From: Mesaphorura yosii
Lineage: Eukaryota > Arthropoda > Collembola > Poduromorpha > Tullbergiidae
Direction: 5' to 3'
Assembly: GCA_009869945.1 (NCBI GenBank)
Contig: WIXG01000283.1
Location: 40,116-104,115 of the forward strand
Length of the DNA: 64,000 nucleotides
This document shows positions 1-13,200 of the stretch, one piece after another. The translations under genes were made by a program, and so were the position numbers. Numbering within the stretch: the first letter of the stretch is position 1; every line of letters begins with the position of its first letter. Under the pieces are notes generated by a model. The model searched no databases and was not told the origin of the DNA. It worked only from the letters and a program-made list of their open reading frames with translations.

Positions 1-1
1 T

Positions 2-3000
2 GACAATTATGAAGGAGATCCTTACGTGGGTTGTAATATCAGGCGTAAGTCTTGTCTCTCTGCCCTATTAAAGCAATGGTGTCAGTTGAATCAATGCGTG
101 TTACTTTTCTTTTGAAGAAATCCCGGAAGAAGTGATTGACCCATGCCGCCATTCGCCGTGTGGCGCGAATGCCGAGTGCCGACAGCAAAATGGAGCCGGA
201 TCGTGTGTGTGTCTCCGAGGCTACTTTGGAGACCCGTTTTCCGGATGTCGTCCAGAATGTGTAGTTAATGGTAATTGCATTTTTAATGGCGGTAGAAAAG
301 GTCTAGCATTTTAACATGTCCGTTATTTGAATCCAAAATAGCCGACTGTGACACCACGAAAGTGTGTGCAAATTCGAAGTGTATTGATCCATGCGCTGGG
401 CTCTGCCCCATCAACGCTCAGTGCTCTGTCGTCTACCACAAGGCCTCATGTAATTGTATCAGCGGATATGAAGGTGATCCGTACACGGGATGCCGCCTTC
501 CAACAAGTACGAGCATTAGTAATGAGCTGATTGATTAAGGCAAGGGTAGAAACTGACATTTGACTTTTCTCATTTTAGCGTATTTGCCCCCGAGGACCGA
601 GGATCCCTGCCTTCCCAATCCCTGCGGTCCTTATAGCCAATGCCGAAATGTGAACGGTGCCTCTGTTTGCTCTTGTCTTCCAACCTACATTGGAAGCCCG
701 CCGTCTTGCAGAGTAAGTTTTTCATCGCTCGTACTTCGTACTTACTACTTGAGCTTTGAGCTAATTCAGTTGTTTAATTCTTCAGCCCGAGTGTGTTTCT
801 TCATCGGAATGTGCTCTAGACAAAACATGTCGCAATATGAAGTGTGTGAATCCCTGTAAGTCTCCGTGCATTAAACTTAATTACAAAACCTCTTGAGCCG
901 TCTGTCTTACCGTACTTACCGTTTCGTTTGACAGGTCCGGGTCCGTGCGCTACATCAGCGCTCTGTCGTGCCGTGAACCACAGCCCACTTTGCAGTTGTC
1001 CTCCTGGTAAATGAACAGACAGTACATACTCGAAAGGATTCTGTGAATAAGATTTAAATGTTTCTTGTTTTTTATTTTTAGATACAATCGGAAATCCGTT
1101 TGAGGAATGTCATGTCCGCAGATTACCAGTCCAACCAGTTAATCCCTGTGAGCCCTCTCCCTGTGGCCCGTTTTCAACGTGCCAGGTTATCAATGAAATT
1201 GGCGTGTGCTCCTGTCTGAGCGGATACATTGGCCGACCACCGAATTGCCGGTAAGTTCGAAGTGCTCTCATTTAAACTCGATTGATTGTCAAACGAGAGA
1301 ACTAAAGTAAAGGGCCCTTCTCTACAGGCCGGAATGCACAACGGACGCCGACTGCCCGGCCGACAAAGCCTGTGTTTCTCAAAGGTGTCAGAATCCCTGC
1401 AACGGCATTTGTGGATACAACGCCCTCTGCCAAGTTGTCAACCACCGCCCACAATGCATTTGTGCTGAAGGTACAATAAAATCCTCGATGAAGCATGAAT
1501 GAGAGGACACGAGTTCATGTTGCCATTGAATTACTCTCCAGGATTCACTGGTGATCCGTATTCGGGCTGCCAGGCGCGGGGCTACTTGCCTCCTGTGGAA
1601 GAAGTCCGAAATCCGTGCCAGCCGTCACCATGCGGCCCCAATGCTGGTTAGTTACGTTAAAATTAATTCTGGCCACGTCAGAAGCAGGCAGTCTTGAGCA
1701 AACGTTCTTCGTTTCGCAGAGTGCAAAGAGAGAAATGGCGCTGGATCCTGCACCTGCATCCCAGGCTATTTCGGAGATCCCTACCAAGGCTGCAGGTCTG
1801 TACCTTCTCATATTATGAAACTCATTTATTTGTGTACTAACTATAATAGCATTAAATTGAGGTTCTAGAAATATGTGCTTTGCATTTTCAGACCGGAATG
1901 CGTAGTCTCACAAGATTGTCCAACAACCCAGACTTGCCTCATGAACAAATGCAAAGATGTTTGCGGACCCGGTGTGTGTGGCTACAATGCCGAATGTCAT
2001 GCGAATAATCATGGTAATTAAATGACTGGAATCGGTTCTTTGTCGCAACAATTGCTGACTTTATTTCTCCAACCTTTTCAAGTGTCCACGTGCATTTGCT
2101 TCCCGAACCACCAGGGAGATCCATTCCGTGGGTGCAACCTGATTCGTAAGTTCCCCTGTTCATGTCTCGACCAGCGTCCACAGCATCGCTACAGATGCTG
2201 GAACACTTACCAACCATTTGTTTTGTCGCAGCTGCCATTGTCCACAAGATCAATCCGTGTCAACCTTCACCGTGTGGCCCGTACAGCACTTGCAAAGAAG
2301 TCAACGAGGTTGCAATCTGCTCTTGCCTACCGAATTACTTGGGTGTGCCCCCGCAATGCAGACCGGAGTGTGTCACAAGTAAGCACTTTCCCGACGAAGT
2401 AGGCATTCAGAAAAATATCTACCCGTGCTTGACGTCACGCTTTTTGATTTTCCAGATAGCGATTGTCCAACTGATCGAGCTTGCCAAAATGAGAAATGCG
2501 TCGACCCATGTTCTGGTAAGAATTTAATAATAAATATGCGCTCCTTCGTGCCTGAATTCCGAAGCAGATTTTCTAACCGAAATTACTTTGTAGGAGTTTG
2601 TGGAGGGAGCAGGACGTGCTCTGGGCCGTGTGCACCAAACGCAATTTGCAGAGTTCACTACCACAGTCCGATCTGCAGTTGTCCGAGTAAGTGCCATAAA
2701 ATCACTGCATATTTTCAGTGCTTACAATTATTAAATAATCGAACTATGCTAAATTCTTTATCAGGTGGTTATTTGGGAAATCCTCTGAGTCAATGCTACA
2801 AAGAGCCTGAGCGCATTGCTCCTCCAACCGATCCGTGCCAGCCATCGCCTTGCGGACCATTCAGTCAATGCAGAAGCATTAACGGACAAGCAGCTTGTTC
2901 TTGCTTGCCATCGTATATCGGGCGACCGCCATCTTGCCGGTAAAGAGCCACTATTCAAATTTGAGAATGAAAATGACAAATGTTATAAAATGTAATGGGT

Positions 3001-4263
3001 TTTTAATTTAAGGCCTGAATGCGTTGTGTCGTCCGACTGCCCAAGCGACAAAGCGTGCCTGAATGAAAAATGCGTGGATCCGTGCATAGGCGCGTGTGGC
3101 TACGGCGCGGATTGTCGGGTTGCAAACCACATTCCGCAGTGCTTCTGCCCTCCGCCACTCGCGGGAGATCCGTTTGTTCAGTGTGTCCAACCGCCACCGG
3201 AACCAACTCGAGTTGAGGTACCAACAGATCCGTGCCAGCCATCACCTTGCGGACCCAATGGTAAGCTGCAGCCTCATGTTTCAAATGGCCGAGGAAGTTC
3301 TAACAGTCAAACTTTCTTTTCATTTTAGCCAAATGCACCTCCAGAAATGGGGTTGCTTCATGTACTTGTATTCCGGACTACTTTGGTGACCCGTACACTG
3401 GATGCCGGTAATTAATCCAATCCTTATAATATTCTTTCACCGGTGGGTGGGAATCTATCGTTTCGTAAGGCTAATGCGTATAATTTCTTTTTGTCTTCCA
3501 GCCCAGAATGTGTTTCAGGTAAACAGTATCCGTCTCAGCTGAGAAAACAAATTATTATGACCAAGTTGTTAATTTTGCCGTAATTCTGTTGCAGATCCCG
3601 AATGTTCGCAAGATCGGGCTTGCATAAGATACAAATGTGTTGACCCGTGTGGAATTTCCACTTGTGGCACAAATGCGCAGTGCAGCGTTGTCAATCACGT
3701 GCCCTCCTGCGTGTGTCTTCGTAAGTCTTTACACTCTACTTAATTGATGCAAGCAACATTTAATTTACACTTGCATGTTAAATATTTTCATGCTTAGCTG
3801 GATATCATGGAGATCCATTCTCGTACTGTCGGATTGTCGAGCCTGAACCACCACGTAAGTGCAGTCACATTTCGCAGGTGTTCTTGTTTTTGCGCATTTC
3901 ATGAGACTGACCTCGTGACTGGCTATTTTGTTGTAGGATATGTCAACCCCTGTGTGCCTTCACCTTGCGGTCCAAATAGCATTTGTCAGCAAGATGGAGA
4001 TATTGCCAAATGCTCGTGCCAGCCCAATTACCAAGGTATTCCTTTGCATATCGCTGTTTCATTTACAGGAAACTCATCGTTCTATGCGTACCCATTTTTA
4101 GGAATTCCGCCCCAGTGCAGACCGGAATGCATTTCCAACAGCGAATGTCCAGCAGACAAATCGTGCGTCAACCAGCGCTGTGTAGACCCGTGTCCTGGAA
4201 CCTGTGGCTATAATGCACAGTGTCGTGTAGTTAACCATTTCCCAATCTGCACGTGCACGACAG
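2..4263 (+). CDS. dpy: dumpy exons 1-23: EGF/DPY array, first part
   Basis: The exons are 2-44, 118-270, 342-506, 579-712, 786-855, 935-1006, 1082-1250, 1328-1470, 1542-1646, 1720-1795, 1892-2013, 2083-2145, 2232-2378, 2456-2515, 2594-2686, 2765-2939, 3013-3260, 3329-3407, 3502-3518, 3595-3720, 3798-3854, 3937-4035 and 4102-4263. All junctions were checked for phase. Six-cysteine EGF modules alternate with DPY modules. Exon 3502-3518 is a 17-nt micro-exon. Exon 2594-2686 carries an extra Cys-containing insert (VCGGSRTCSG) in a DPY module where neighbours have only GACG or similar, so that module has an altered cysteine count. The first exon begins inside a module, so the gene continues upstream of the window. 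Confidence 0.9.
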
Positions 4264-7200
4264 GTAACATAAGATCGGGACATTAAAACTTGCTCTGTGC
4301 ATATGCTTGTGTACCTTTGTACCAATAAGCGTATTTAATGATGTAGGGTACACTGGAGATCCATTCAGAGGCTGCAGTCTGATTCCACCGGAGCCCAAAA
4401 CACCCACCAACCCGTGCCAGCCGTCGCCTTGCGGACCAAATGCGGAGGTGAGAATATTGTAGTACTATCTAGCTTACAGGAAGCTTGCCCTGCCCTGTTA
4501 AGAAATCTATATTATAATTGGTAACTGCTGCTTTGTAGTGTACTGTTCGGGGCGACGTTGCTCGATGCAGCTGCAACAGAGGCTACATTGGCGCTCCACC
4601 TAATTGCAGGTACGTTCACGATACTTGAATATGCTTGATACTTGGCTGAAATTGACACTAAAATGACGTGGCTAATCAATTTTTTTAAATTTGTAGGCCG
4701 GAGTGCACAGTTAACGGTATGTTTAATTTCAGACTGCTCCGTCCCTCCTTCTGATTTCTGATTTATGTTTTTCACTGACTGATTTCTGTTTTTGTTACAG
4801 AGGAATGCAACCGAGACAAGGCTTGCGTTAGATTCACGTGTGTTGACCCCTGTATAGACAACATTTGTGCCCAACATGCCACTTGCGTTGTGATCAATCA
4901 CCGAGGTAAGAACACTTGAATAAATATGGATCGTATATGCCTGTGACGAATTCGGATTGCGAAATTGCGATGTCATGATTTTTAGCCAACTGCCGGTGCA
5001 ATGACGGATACGAGGGCGACCCATTCTACCTCTGCCAACTCCCACCACGAATCCAGGAAACTCTCAACCCATGCCAGCCTTCGCCATGCGGAATCGGAGC
5101 TGTTTGTCGTGAAGTCAACGGAGCTGCGTCATGCACATGTATTTTAGATTACACTGGCGACCCGTTCTCAGAGTGCAAACCAGAATGTGTTCAAAATTCA
5201 GGTAATTCATAAGTTTTGTTAAGCCACGAGGGAAGAAAGTATTTGTCCACCGCAGCCCTTTGTTCTAAAATTCCCAGATTGTCCTGCAAACAGAGGTTGT
5301 GTAAGAAACAAATGCGTCGACGTGTGCCCTGGTAAGCAAATTGCAAAAACAATGCGCTGTGGTCAATTACTTCAAATACTGGAAGTTGTGTGTTCTGTTT
5401 TTTCAAGGCGCGTGTGGAACAAATGCTCAGTGCGACGTGATCAATCACATCCCAACGTGCTCTTGTCCGCCTGGCTACGAGGGCAATCCTTTCACAATCT
5501 GCTCACCAATTCCACCAAAACGTAAGCAATTATTTCCGAAGTGCAGCTGCAAGGAGTGATCGAGAGAATGCTTTAAACTGAATGCTGTCAAATTTCCACA
5601 GCGCCCGTGAGACGAGATCCGTGTTACCCCAACCCATGCGGTCCCTTTAGTGAGTGCAAGGCTGTGGCTGACAATGCCGTGTGTTCGTGTCTGCGAACGT
5701 ACATCGGAGCCCCGCCCAACTGCAGGTAATTTCGCATTTTCATTGTACTAGTCGAAAAGAACCTTCTCGCGTTAACTTTGCATGATGTATTTGCAGGCCA
5801 GAGTGCGTGGTGAATTCCGAGTGTTCGCTCCAGAAGGCTTGCGTCGGGCAAAAATGTGTTGATCCTTGCATCGGAGCTTGCAGTCCAACCGCAATCTGTC
5901 GCGTACACAATCACTCTCCAATTTGTAGCTGTCAATCAGGTACAGGTCGAATCGGACAAAAAGAAAGCTCGATTTCTATGAACCGTCTTCATTTGACTAT
6001 CTTGAAGCTTATCCACAGTTTAGTAATTAACGGACACCGCGCGATCGCAATGAAAACTAATGCCAAGCCGAGTAACAATCAAATCAACCTTCGCCACACC
6101 TGTCATTGTTGTACAAATGAAACTTTAATGCTAAACTCTTTTCTTTTTCAGCATACGTCTATTGCCTGTTGCCTTATTTCTTGTGCTAATTGATTTATTT
6201 ATTACGGTCAATCAGGTTATACAGGAGACCCGTTTAATGGATGCTTCGAAGGTAAAGCATTTCAGCATTTTAAGGCTCACAGCCAGTGCGTTGTTCCTCA
6301 TGATTTCGCTGCTTCCTGCTTCTGATTCCAGTGAAAATTATAACACCGCCGCCAGAAGCTCCGAAGGATCCCTGCTATCCTTCGCCTTGTGGATTGAATG
6401 CAAGATGCGAAAACGTTGGAGGAACTGCCAGGTGCAGTTGCCTGCCAATGTTCCTGGGGAATCCGCCATTTTGCAGATCCGAGTGCACCGTAAATTCGGA
6501 CTGTCCGTCAAACAGAGCGTGCTCGAATATGAAGTGCATCGATCCTTGTGTTGGAGCGTGTGGACTGAGTGAGTGCACAGTTTTCTCTATTTCTGCAAGA
6601 ATCTTGAGCGATTACTAGGCATACGTGTAACGTGTTCTTTGATCCGTTGTCCAGATGCTGAGTGCCAGGTCATTAATCACATTCCGAACTGCCACTGCAT
6701 CTCGAGATATGCGGGAGATCCTTTCCTGCAATGCCGACTTGTTGTGGAAGAACGGCCAACAGATCCGTGCAATCCGTCACCTTGCGCAGCGAATGCTATT
6801 TGCCAAGCGAGACCAGGGCAAGGCGCCTCCTGCAAATGCCCTCCAGGTGAATTTGGATTAGATTTACTTCCCGAATTTAGTCTTATGGACTTTCCCTAAA
6901 GATTTACTATTTCATTTTTTAATTCAGAGTACATTGGCGACCCGTTTGTGCGATGCCAGCCGGAATGCGTTCACAATGGTAAGCTTCACAGTGGCAGGCA
7001 CATGAATATAGATGTAGTTGACTTTTACCCTTTTACGACAGATGACTGTGATTGGTCAAAGGCGTGCATGAGAAGTAAATGCCAGAATCCGTGCTTGCCT
7101 GGCACTTGTGGCTACAATGCACGGTGTGAAGTCAGCAACCACATTCCCCAGTGCATATGCAATGAGGGCATGAGTGGAAACCCATTTTCGGGTTGTCAAG

Positions 7201-10200
7201 AGATTCGAGTCATTCCAACGGCAATGACTCCGGTGGATCCTTGTCGGCCCTCACCATGCGGCCCTTTCAGTCAGTGTCGCGAAAGCAATGGACAAGCCAT
7301 TTGCACTTGCCTGCAAGGTCAGCCAGATTTCACCCCAACCGCTGGCCATGTTGACTTAAAGAAAATGAAGGATTTAAAAATATATTTAATTTTCAGGATA
7401 CATTGGTCATCCTCCACAGTGCAGGCCGGAGTGTGTCACATCAAGCGAATGCCCACTCGATAAAGCGTGTGTCGGGGAGAAGTGTGTCAACCCCTGTCTT
7501 GGAGCTTGTTCTTACAACGCGGAGTGCAGAGTTGTGAATCATGTTGCTCTGTGCTCTTGCCCCATTGGAATGAGTGGCGACCCTTTCTCGGGCTGCACCC
7601 GAATTCCTCCCACTCCTGTCATTCCAACCAATCCCTGTATTCCTTCTCCCTGCGGCCCAAACTCAGAATGCAGAGTTGTTGGAGACAGAGCTCAATGCAG
7701 CTGCAGTCGTAACTTTATCGGGTCTCCACCGAACTGCAGGTAAGGAAATATCATTTAGCTTAAATGGAAGAACTTAAAATTTCATTGCGTTTATGTTTCG
7801 TTCTATTTGCAGGCCGGAATGCACAGTCAACGGTATTTCGATGTGCCTCCGAGTACTCCGAAATTGATGAGCATGAGTTTAACATGATTCTTTTTTTTTC
7901 AGAGGATTGCAGCAACGACAAGGCCTGCCTCCAACAGCGATGCACAGATCCTTGCATCGGGACCGTTTGTGCACCGCAGGCTACTTGCAGAGCCACAAAC
8001 CATCGAGCGAATTGTCGTTGTCCGGATGGGTTCATTGGAGACCCGTTTTACTCCTGCGAACAGCCGCCGCCACTGCGCGTTCCGCAAGAAGTGATCAACC
8101 CGTGCTCTCCGAGCCCCTGCGGCTCAGGAGCGGTTTGTCGGGAGGTTCACAACTCCGCTTCGTGCACATGCATCTTTGAGTACTACGGAGACCCCTTCCT
8201 CGAGTGCAAACCGGAGTGTGTCCAGAATTCCGACTGCCCAGCCAACAAAGGATGTATCCAAAACAAATGTCGGGATGTCTGCCCAGGCGTTTGTGGAACT
8301 TCAGCCCTGTGCGAAGTGGTCAACCACGTGCCCATGTGCTCCTGCCCGCCAAATTACGAAGGGAATCCATTCGTGCACTGTACTCCAATTCCACCAACTC
8401 CAGCACGTAAGGAATCCGAGGAACCATTTTTCACGTCTGTTTTCTGCTTGGTCAAATTCAATAAATTGTTTGATGTCTTTCTTCGTGCAGCTCCGGTGCG
8501 ACGAGACCCGTGCTATCCAAATCCTTGCGTAAGTTATGTACTTGTAAGCATTACTCCAAGAACTTCAGGTCTTAGCCGCATGCTTAATTGCAGGGTCCAT
8601 TCAGCGAATGTAGGGCCGTGGGCGACAGCGCAGTTTGTTCGTGCCTGTCAACGTACATTGGTTCGGCACCAAACTGCCGGCCGGAGTGCGTCGTAAATTC
8701 AGAGTGCTCCACGCAGAGGGCGTGTGTCTCACAAAAATGCATTGACCCCTGCATTGGAGCCTGCAGTCCATCCGCCACTTGCCGCGTCCACAACCATTCA
8801 CCAATGTGTAGTTGTGAAACAGGTAACAAAGCAGGGCAGATCAAAGCCTGACTCATGCCCGATTAATTAAAATCATTACAACGACGATTCACAGAATGGT
8901 AAATCCCTGGTAAAGTTATAAAAACGAGGTGCAAGGTTAATCGAAGGTTGAATTTGTTACTCGGCACGTCTTTGGCTAAGAGTTTGAGCACGCCTAATTG
9001 GTATCTGTTAATTTTCTAAACTTTGGATTGAGCATTGACTTGAGCACAATCAGTTCAATTGCCCTCATTCGCCCAACCCTATGGTTTGTTTCTAGGCTAC
9101 ACTGGAGATCCGTTTACTGGATGTTACGAAGTCAAAGGTACTTTTCCAATGCTAGAATGGACGCTTACCCCTCAATTTCGATTCTCGAAATTTCCGTGTT
9201 TCATGATTCATGAAATTCACCTTTCAATTCTAGCAATAGAGCCAATTCCTGCTCCGCGAAATCCTTGCCAGCCCTCACCTTGTGGATTGAATGCCCGGTG
9301 TGACAACATTGGCGGCCAAGCACGATGCAGCTGTTTGCCGCTTTTCCTGGGCAGTCCACCTTATTGTCGAGTAATCTTTCTTAACTACTACTTTATGATT
9401 ATTATTCATTTGGTGAACAAACTGATTTAAAATTTAATCTTCACTTTTCATAGCCTGAATGCACCATGTCATCAGACTGTCCATCGAATCGTGCCTGTTC
9501 GAATATGAAGTGTATCGATCCATGCATCGGAGCTTGCGGAATCAGTAAGCGACAATTGCTCATCAACTCTGCATTTTCTCGGCCTGAATGCTTTCACTAA
9601 GAATTCTCTTTTGTAGACGCCGAATGCCAAGTCATTAATCATATACCAAGTTGCTATTGCCCGACCCGATTTGCCGGGGATCCTTTCTTGGAGTGCCGAA
9701 TAGTCAAAGAACAGCCTCCCGTCGACCCGTGCAATCCATCGCCGTGCGCCGCCAACGCCATCTGCCAAGCACGACCTGGTTTCGGGGCTTCGTGTACCTG
9801 TCCACCAGGTAAAGATTAAGACTATTTTTTAATGGAAGCAGCAAAATCTAAAAACCTTCTGAACGATTTCAGAGTACGTTGGGGACCCATTTGTCAACTG
9901 TCGCCCTGAGTGCACAAGAAACGGTGAGAGAACTATTCAGCAGCCCCAAATGCCAATGTCGCCAATTAGATCAATTGCAATTGCAATGACATTAACATTT
10001 ATTGTCTCACATAGACGAATGCGACAGATCCAAGGCATGCATCCGAAATAAGTGCCAGAATCCGTGTGCTCCCGGAATCTGTGGTTTCAACGCAAGATGT
10101 GAGGTTTACAATCACGTGCCACAATGCGTCTGCAACGAAGGACTCACTGGAGACCCATTCTCTGGATGCCATGAAATAAGAATCGCTCCTCCTCCTGTTC

Positions 10201-13200
10201 CCGTCAACCCGTGCCATCCGAGCCCATGCGGACCCTTCAGCCAATGCCGCGAGAGCAACGGCCAAGCCATCTGCACATGTCTGCAGGGATATGTTGGGTC
10301 GCCACCACAGTGCAGGTAGGCTAATCATAGTTTCTATTGTGCTAATTTCTTGCGGCCACAGGAAAGGAAGAGATGCCTTGTACTAAAAGAATTTTCTCAC
10401 ATAACTTGTAGACCGGAGTGTGTAACATCAAGCGAGTGCCCACTGGATAAAGCGTGCGTGGGACAAAAATGCGTGAACCCGTGCCTGGGATCTTGCGGAT
10501 ATAACGCAGAATGCCGCGTCATAAACCACGTCGCCATCTGCAGTTGCTTGCCTGACCACACGGGTGATCCCTTCGTTGGCTGCCAGCGCATTCCGCCGCC
10601 GCCACCTGCTGTCAAGTCCAACCCCTGCCTGCCATCGCCTTGCGGTCCAAATTCCGAGTGCAAGGTCGTGGGCGATGTTGCCCAGTGCCGTTGCCTCAAA
10701 GGGTTCATTGGCACACCTCCGGGATGCCGGCATGAGTGCACGTACCACGACGACTGCGCCCTCACGTTGGCCTGCATTCAATGTAAGTTTCTTTCTTAGT
10801 TTGCTTCATCAAGATAAACAAAAATACTTTTCACTTCGTGAATTTTGACTTCTTTATTGTTGAATTTTCAAATGATGATTGAATACAATAGTACAACTGC
10901 TAATTACAAATTGCTAATTACAACAATACAGATGCTTGTCAAGACCCTTGTCCAGGAGCCTGCGGCCAAAACGCCGTGTGCAATGTCGTGAACCACCTTG
11001 CAAGTAAGTTTTCATTTTCCACAAAGAATCAGCCGTATTACTCGTTCAACGTTTTAACCATATTGGATTGTGTGTCCATAGTTTGTACATGCCCAGCCGG
11101 ATTTACTGGAAACGCTTTGACATACTGCACGCCATTCCAAGTTGAGAAGCACGTCGAAGACCCGTGCCTTGCCTGCGGGGAGAATGCGCTCTGTCACGTT
11201 CGTGGGGGGGTCGTCTCCTGTGTCTGCCCACCTGAGTACATTGGAGACCCCTATGTTAGATGCCGGTCAGCATTTTTCTTGTTGCACTCGTGTTCTGCTC
11301 GAATGTGTTGAAAACCATAATTACCATAATTTATTTGATGGTAAATTTCAGTCCGGAATGCGTTCGAAACGAGGACTGCAATTCAGAATTGGCTTGCATT
11401 CGTAACAAATGTCAAGATGTTTGTCCTGGAGCATGTGGCATCAACGCGTATTGCCGAGTTGTAAATCACCAAGTCACTTGCCGGTGTCAAGAAGGTTACG
11501 AAGGAGATCCGTTCCAGTATTGCAGGTTGCGACAACCAGAAAGTAAGCGAGCTTCTTCTGCATTTCTCTGATTTTGTCAAGTTGACAAATGTCTAACTCA
11601 CTAACTTGTGTTTAAATCCAGTTCCACGAACCAATCCGTGCCAACCCTCACCATGCGGTCCGTACAGCGAATGCCGAAACCAAAATGGGAACGCCATCTG
11701 TTCTTGCTTGCCGAGGTACTTTGGTCAGCCGCCCAACTGCAGGTAAGCAAATAATTTCGACACTGTCGACCAGTGCCCTCGTCTATTCTCTTCGTCACTC
11801 ACTCACTCGTGTTTTTGTTTTCATTTCCAGGCCAGAGTGTTCAACAAACAGTGAGTTCAGAATATTTCTATTCATTTTGTTACTTGTGAGACCTGAGCCT
11901 AATTTTGAGCTTTCCACGATCACAGGCGATTGCAGCTTGCAGAGGGCGTGTCAGAATGAGAGGTGCATCGATCCCTGTGCACAAACCGTCTGCGGGCAGG
12001 GCGCGACTTGTCAAGTCATTCGCCACATCGCGATGTGCTCATGCCCCAGTGGGCTCACTGGTGACCCCTTCCGAGCGTGTATTCAACGTATGTCGTGTGT
12101 CAACGTAGAAAGTGCAATAAAATGATCGATCTTAATCTGGCCTTCGTCTATGCAGCTCCACCGCCGACGTCGACCGTGGCCCCAACCTACTTGCCACCGA
12201 CTTATCTGCCTCCAGTCACCCGCAATCCTTGCGTGCCAAATCCTTGTGGCGAGAATAGCGAATGCAGAGTTCAGGGTTCATCGTACCTATGCCTGTGCAA
12301 ACCGGGATTCTTTGGCGCGCCGCCACAATGCAGACCGGAGTGCACCACAAGTAAGACCGAGAAATCTCAAACGAGTTGTTGAGTTTACGAGGCGTCATTT
12401 TGCTTTTATTCGTTATTTCTAGACTCGGACTGCTCAAGTATTCATGCGTGTGTTCAAACCCGTTGCATCGATCCTTGCAATGGCGCATGCGGATACAGGT
12501 TTGTCTATTCCTTCCAGGAGGAATTTGTTCAGGGGTTGTGTTCACAATTTAATCTGACGCTGTTTCGCAGGGCGGAGTGTCGCGTGATTCGACACAATCC
12601 GAATTGCTTCTGCCCAGAAGGCTACATAGGAGACGCTTTCAAAGCGTGTGAGATCAGAAGAACGCCTCCACCACCCGTTGATCCTTGCGCGGTTTGTGGG
12701 TTGAACACCGAGTGCATCATCAAAGCTGACGCTGTCCAGTGCAAATGTCGACCAGGCTACTTCGGAGACCCATACCGAGCCTGTAAACCGGAGTGTGTTT
12801 TGAATGGTAAGACAGGTGTCGCCATTCGACGTTTTGTTCTTCCTTTTCCTAAAATTTAACCACGACTTTCTGATTTTAGACGATTGCCCGCTGACGAAGG
12901 CATGCTCAAATTACAAGTGTATAGATCCGTGCCTAGGAACCTGTGGAACAAACGCCGGTTCGTGGATATCTCCAAAGATTTCTTCTATACCTTTATGAAG
13001 CTGCAATGGTTCCGGTTCATTCTTCATATTTTTCTAATCTTTCAGAATGTCGAGTGGTAAATCACGTGCCGTCCTGCACTTGCAACACTGGCTTCACCGG
13101 AGATCCTTACTCCTACTGCCGACTCATACCACAGCAGCCGAAGACTCCCCGCGACCCATGCTATCCCTCGCCTTGCGTGAGTTTTCACCACTTTAAATCG

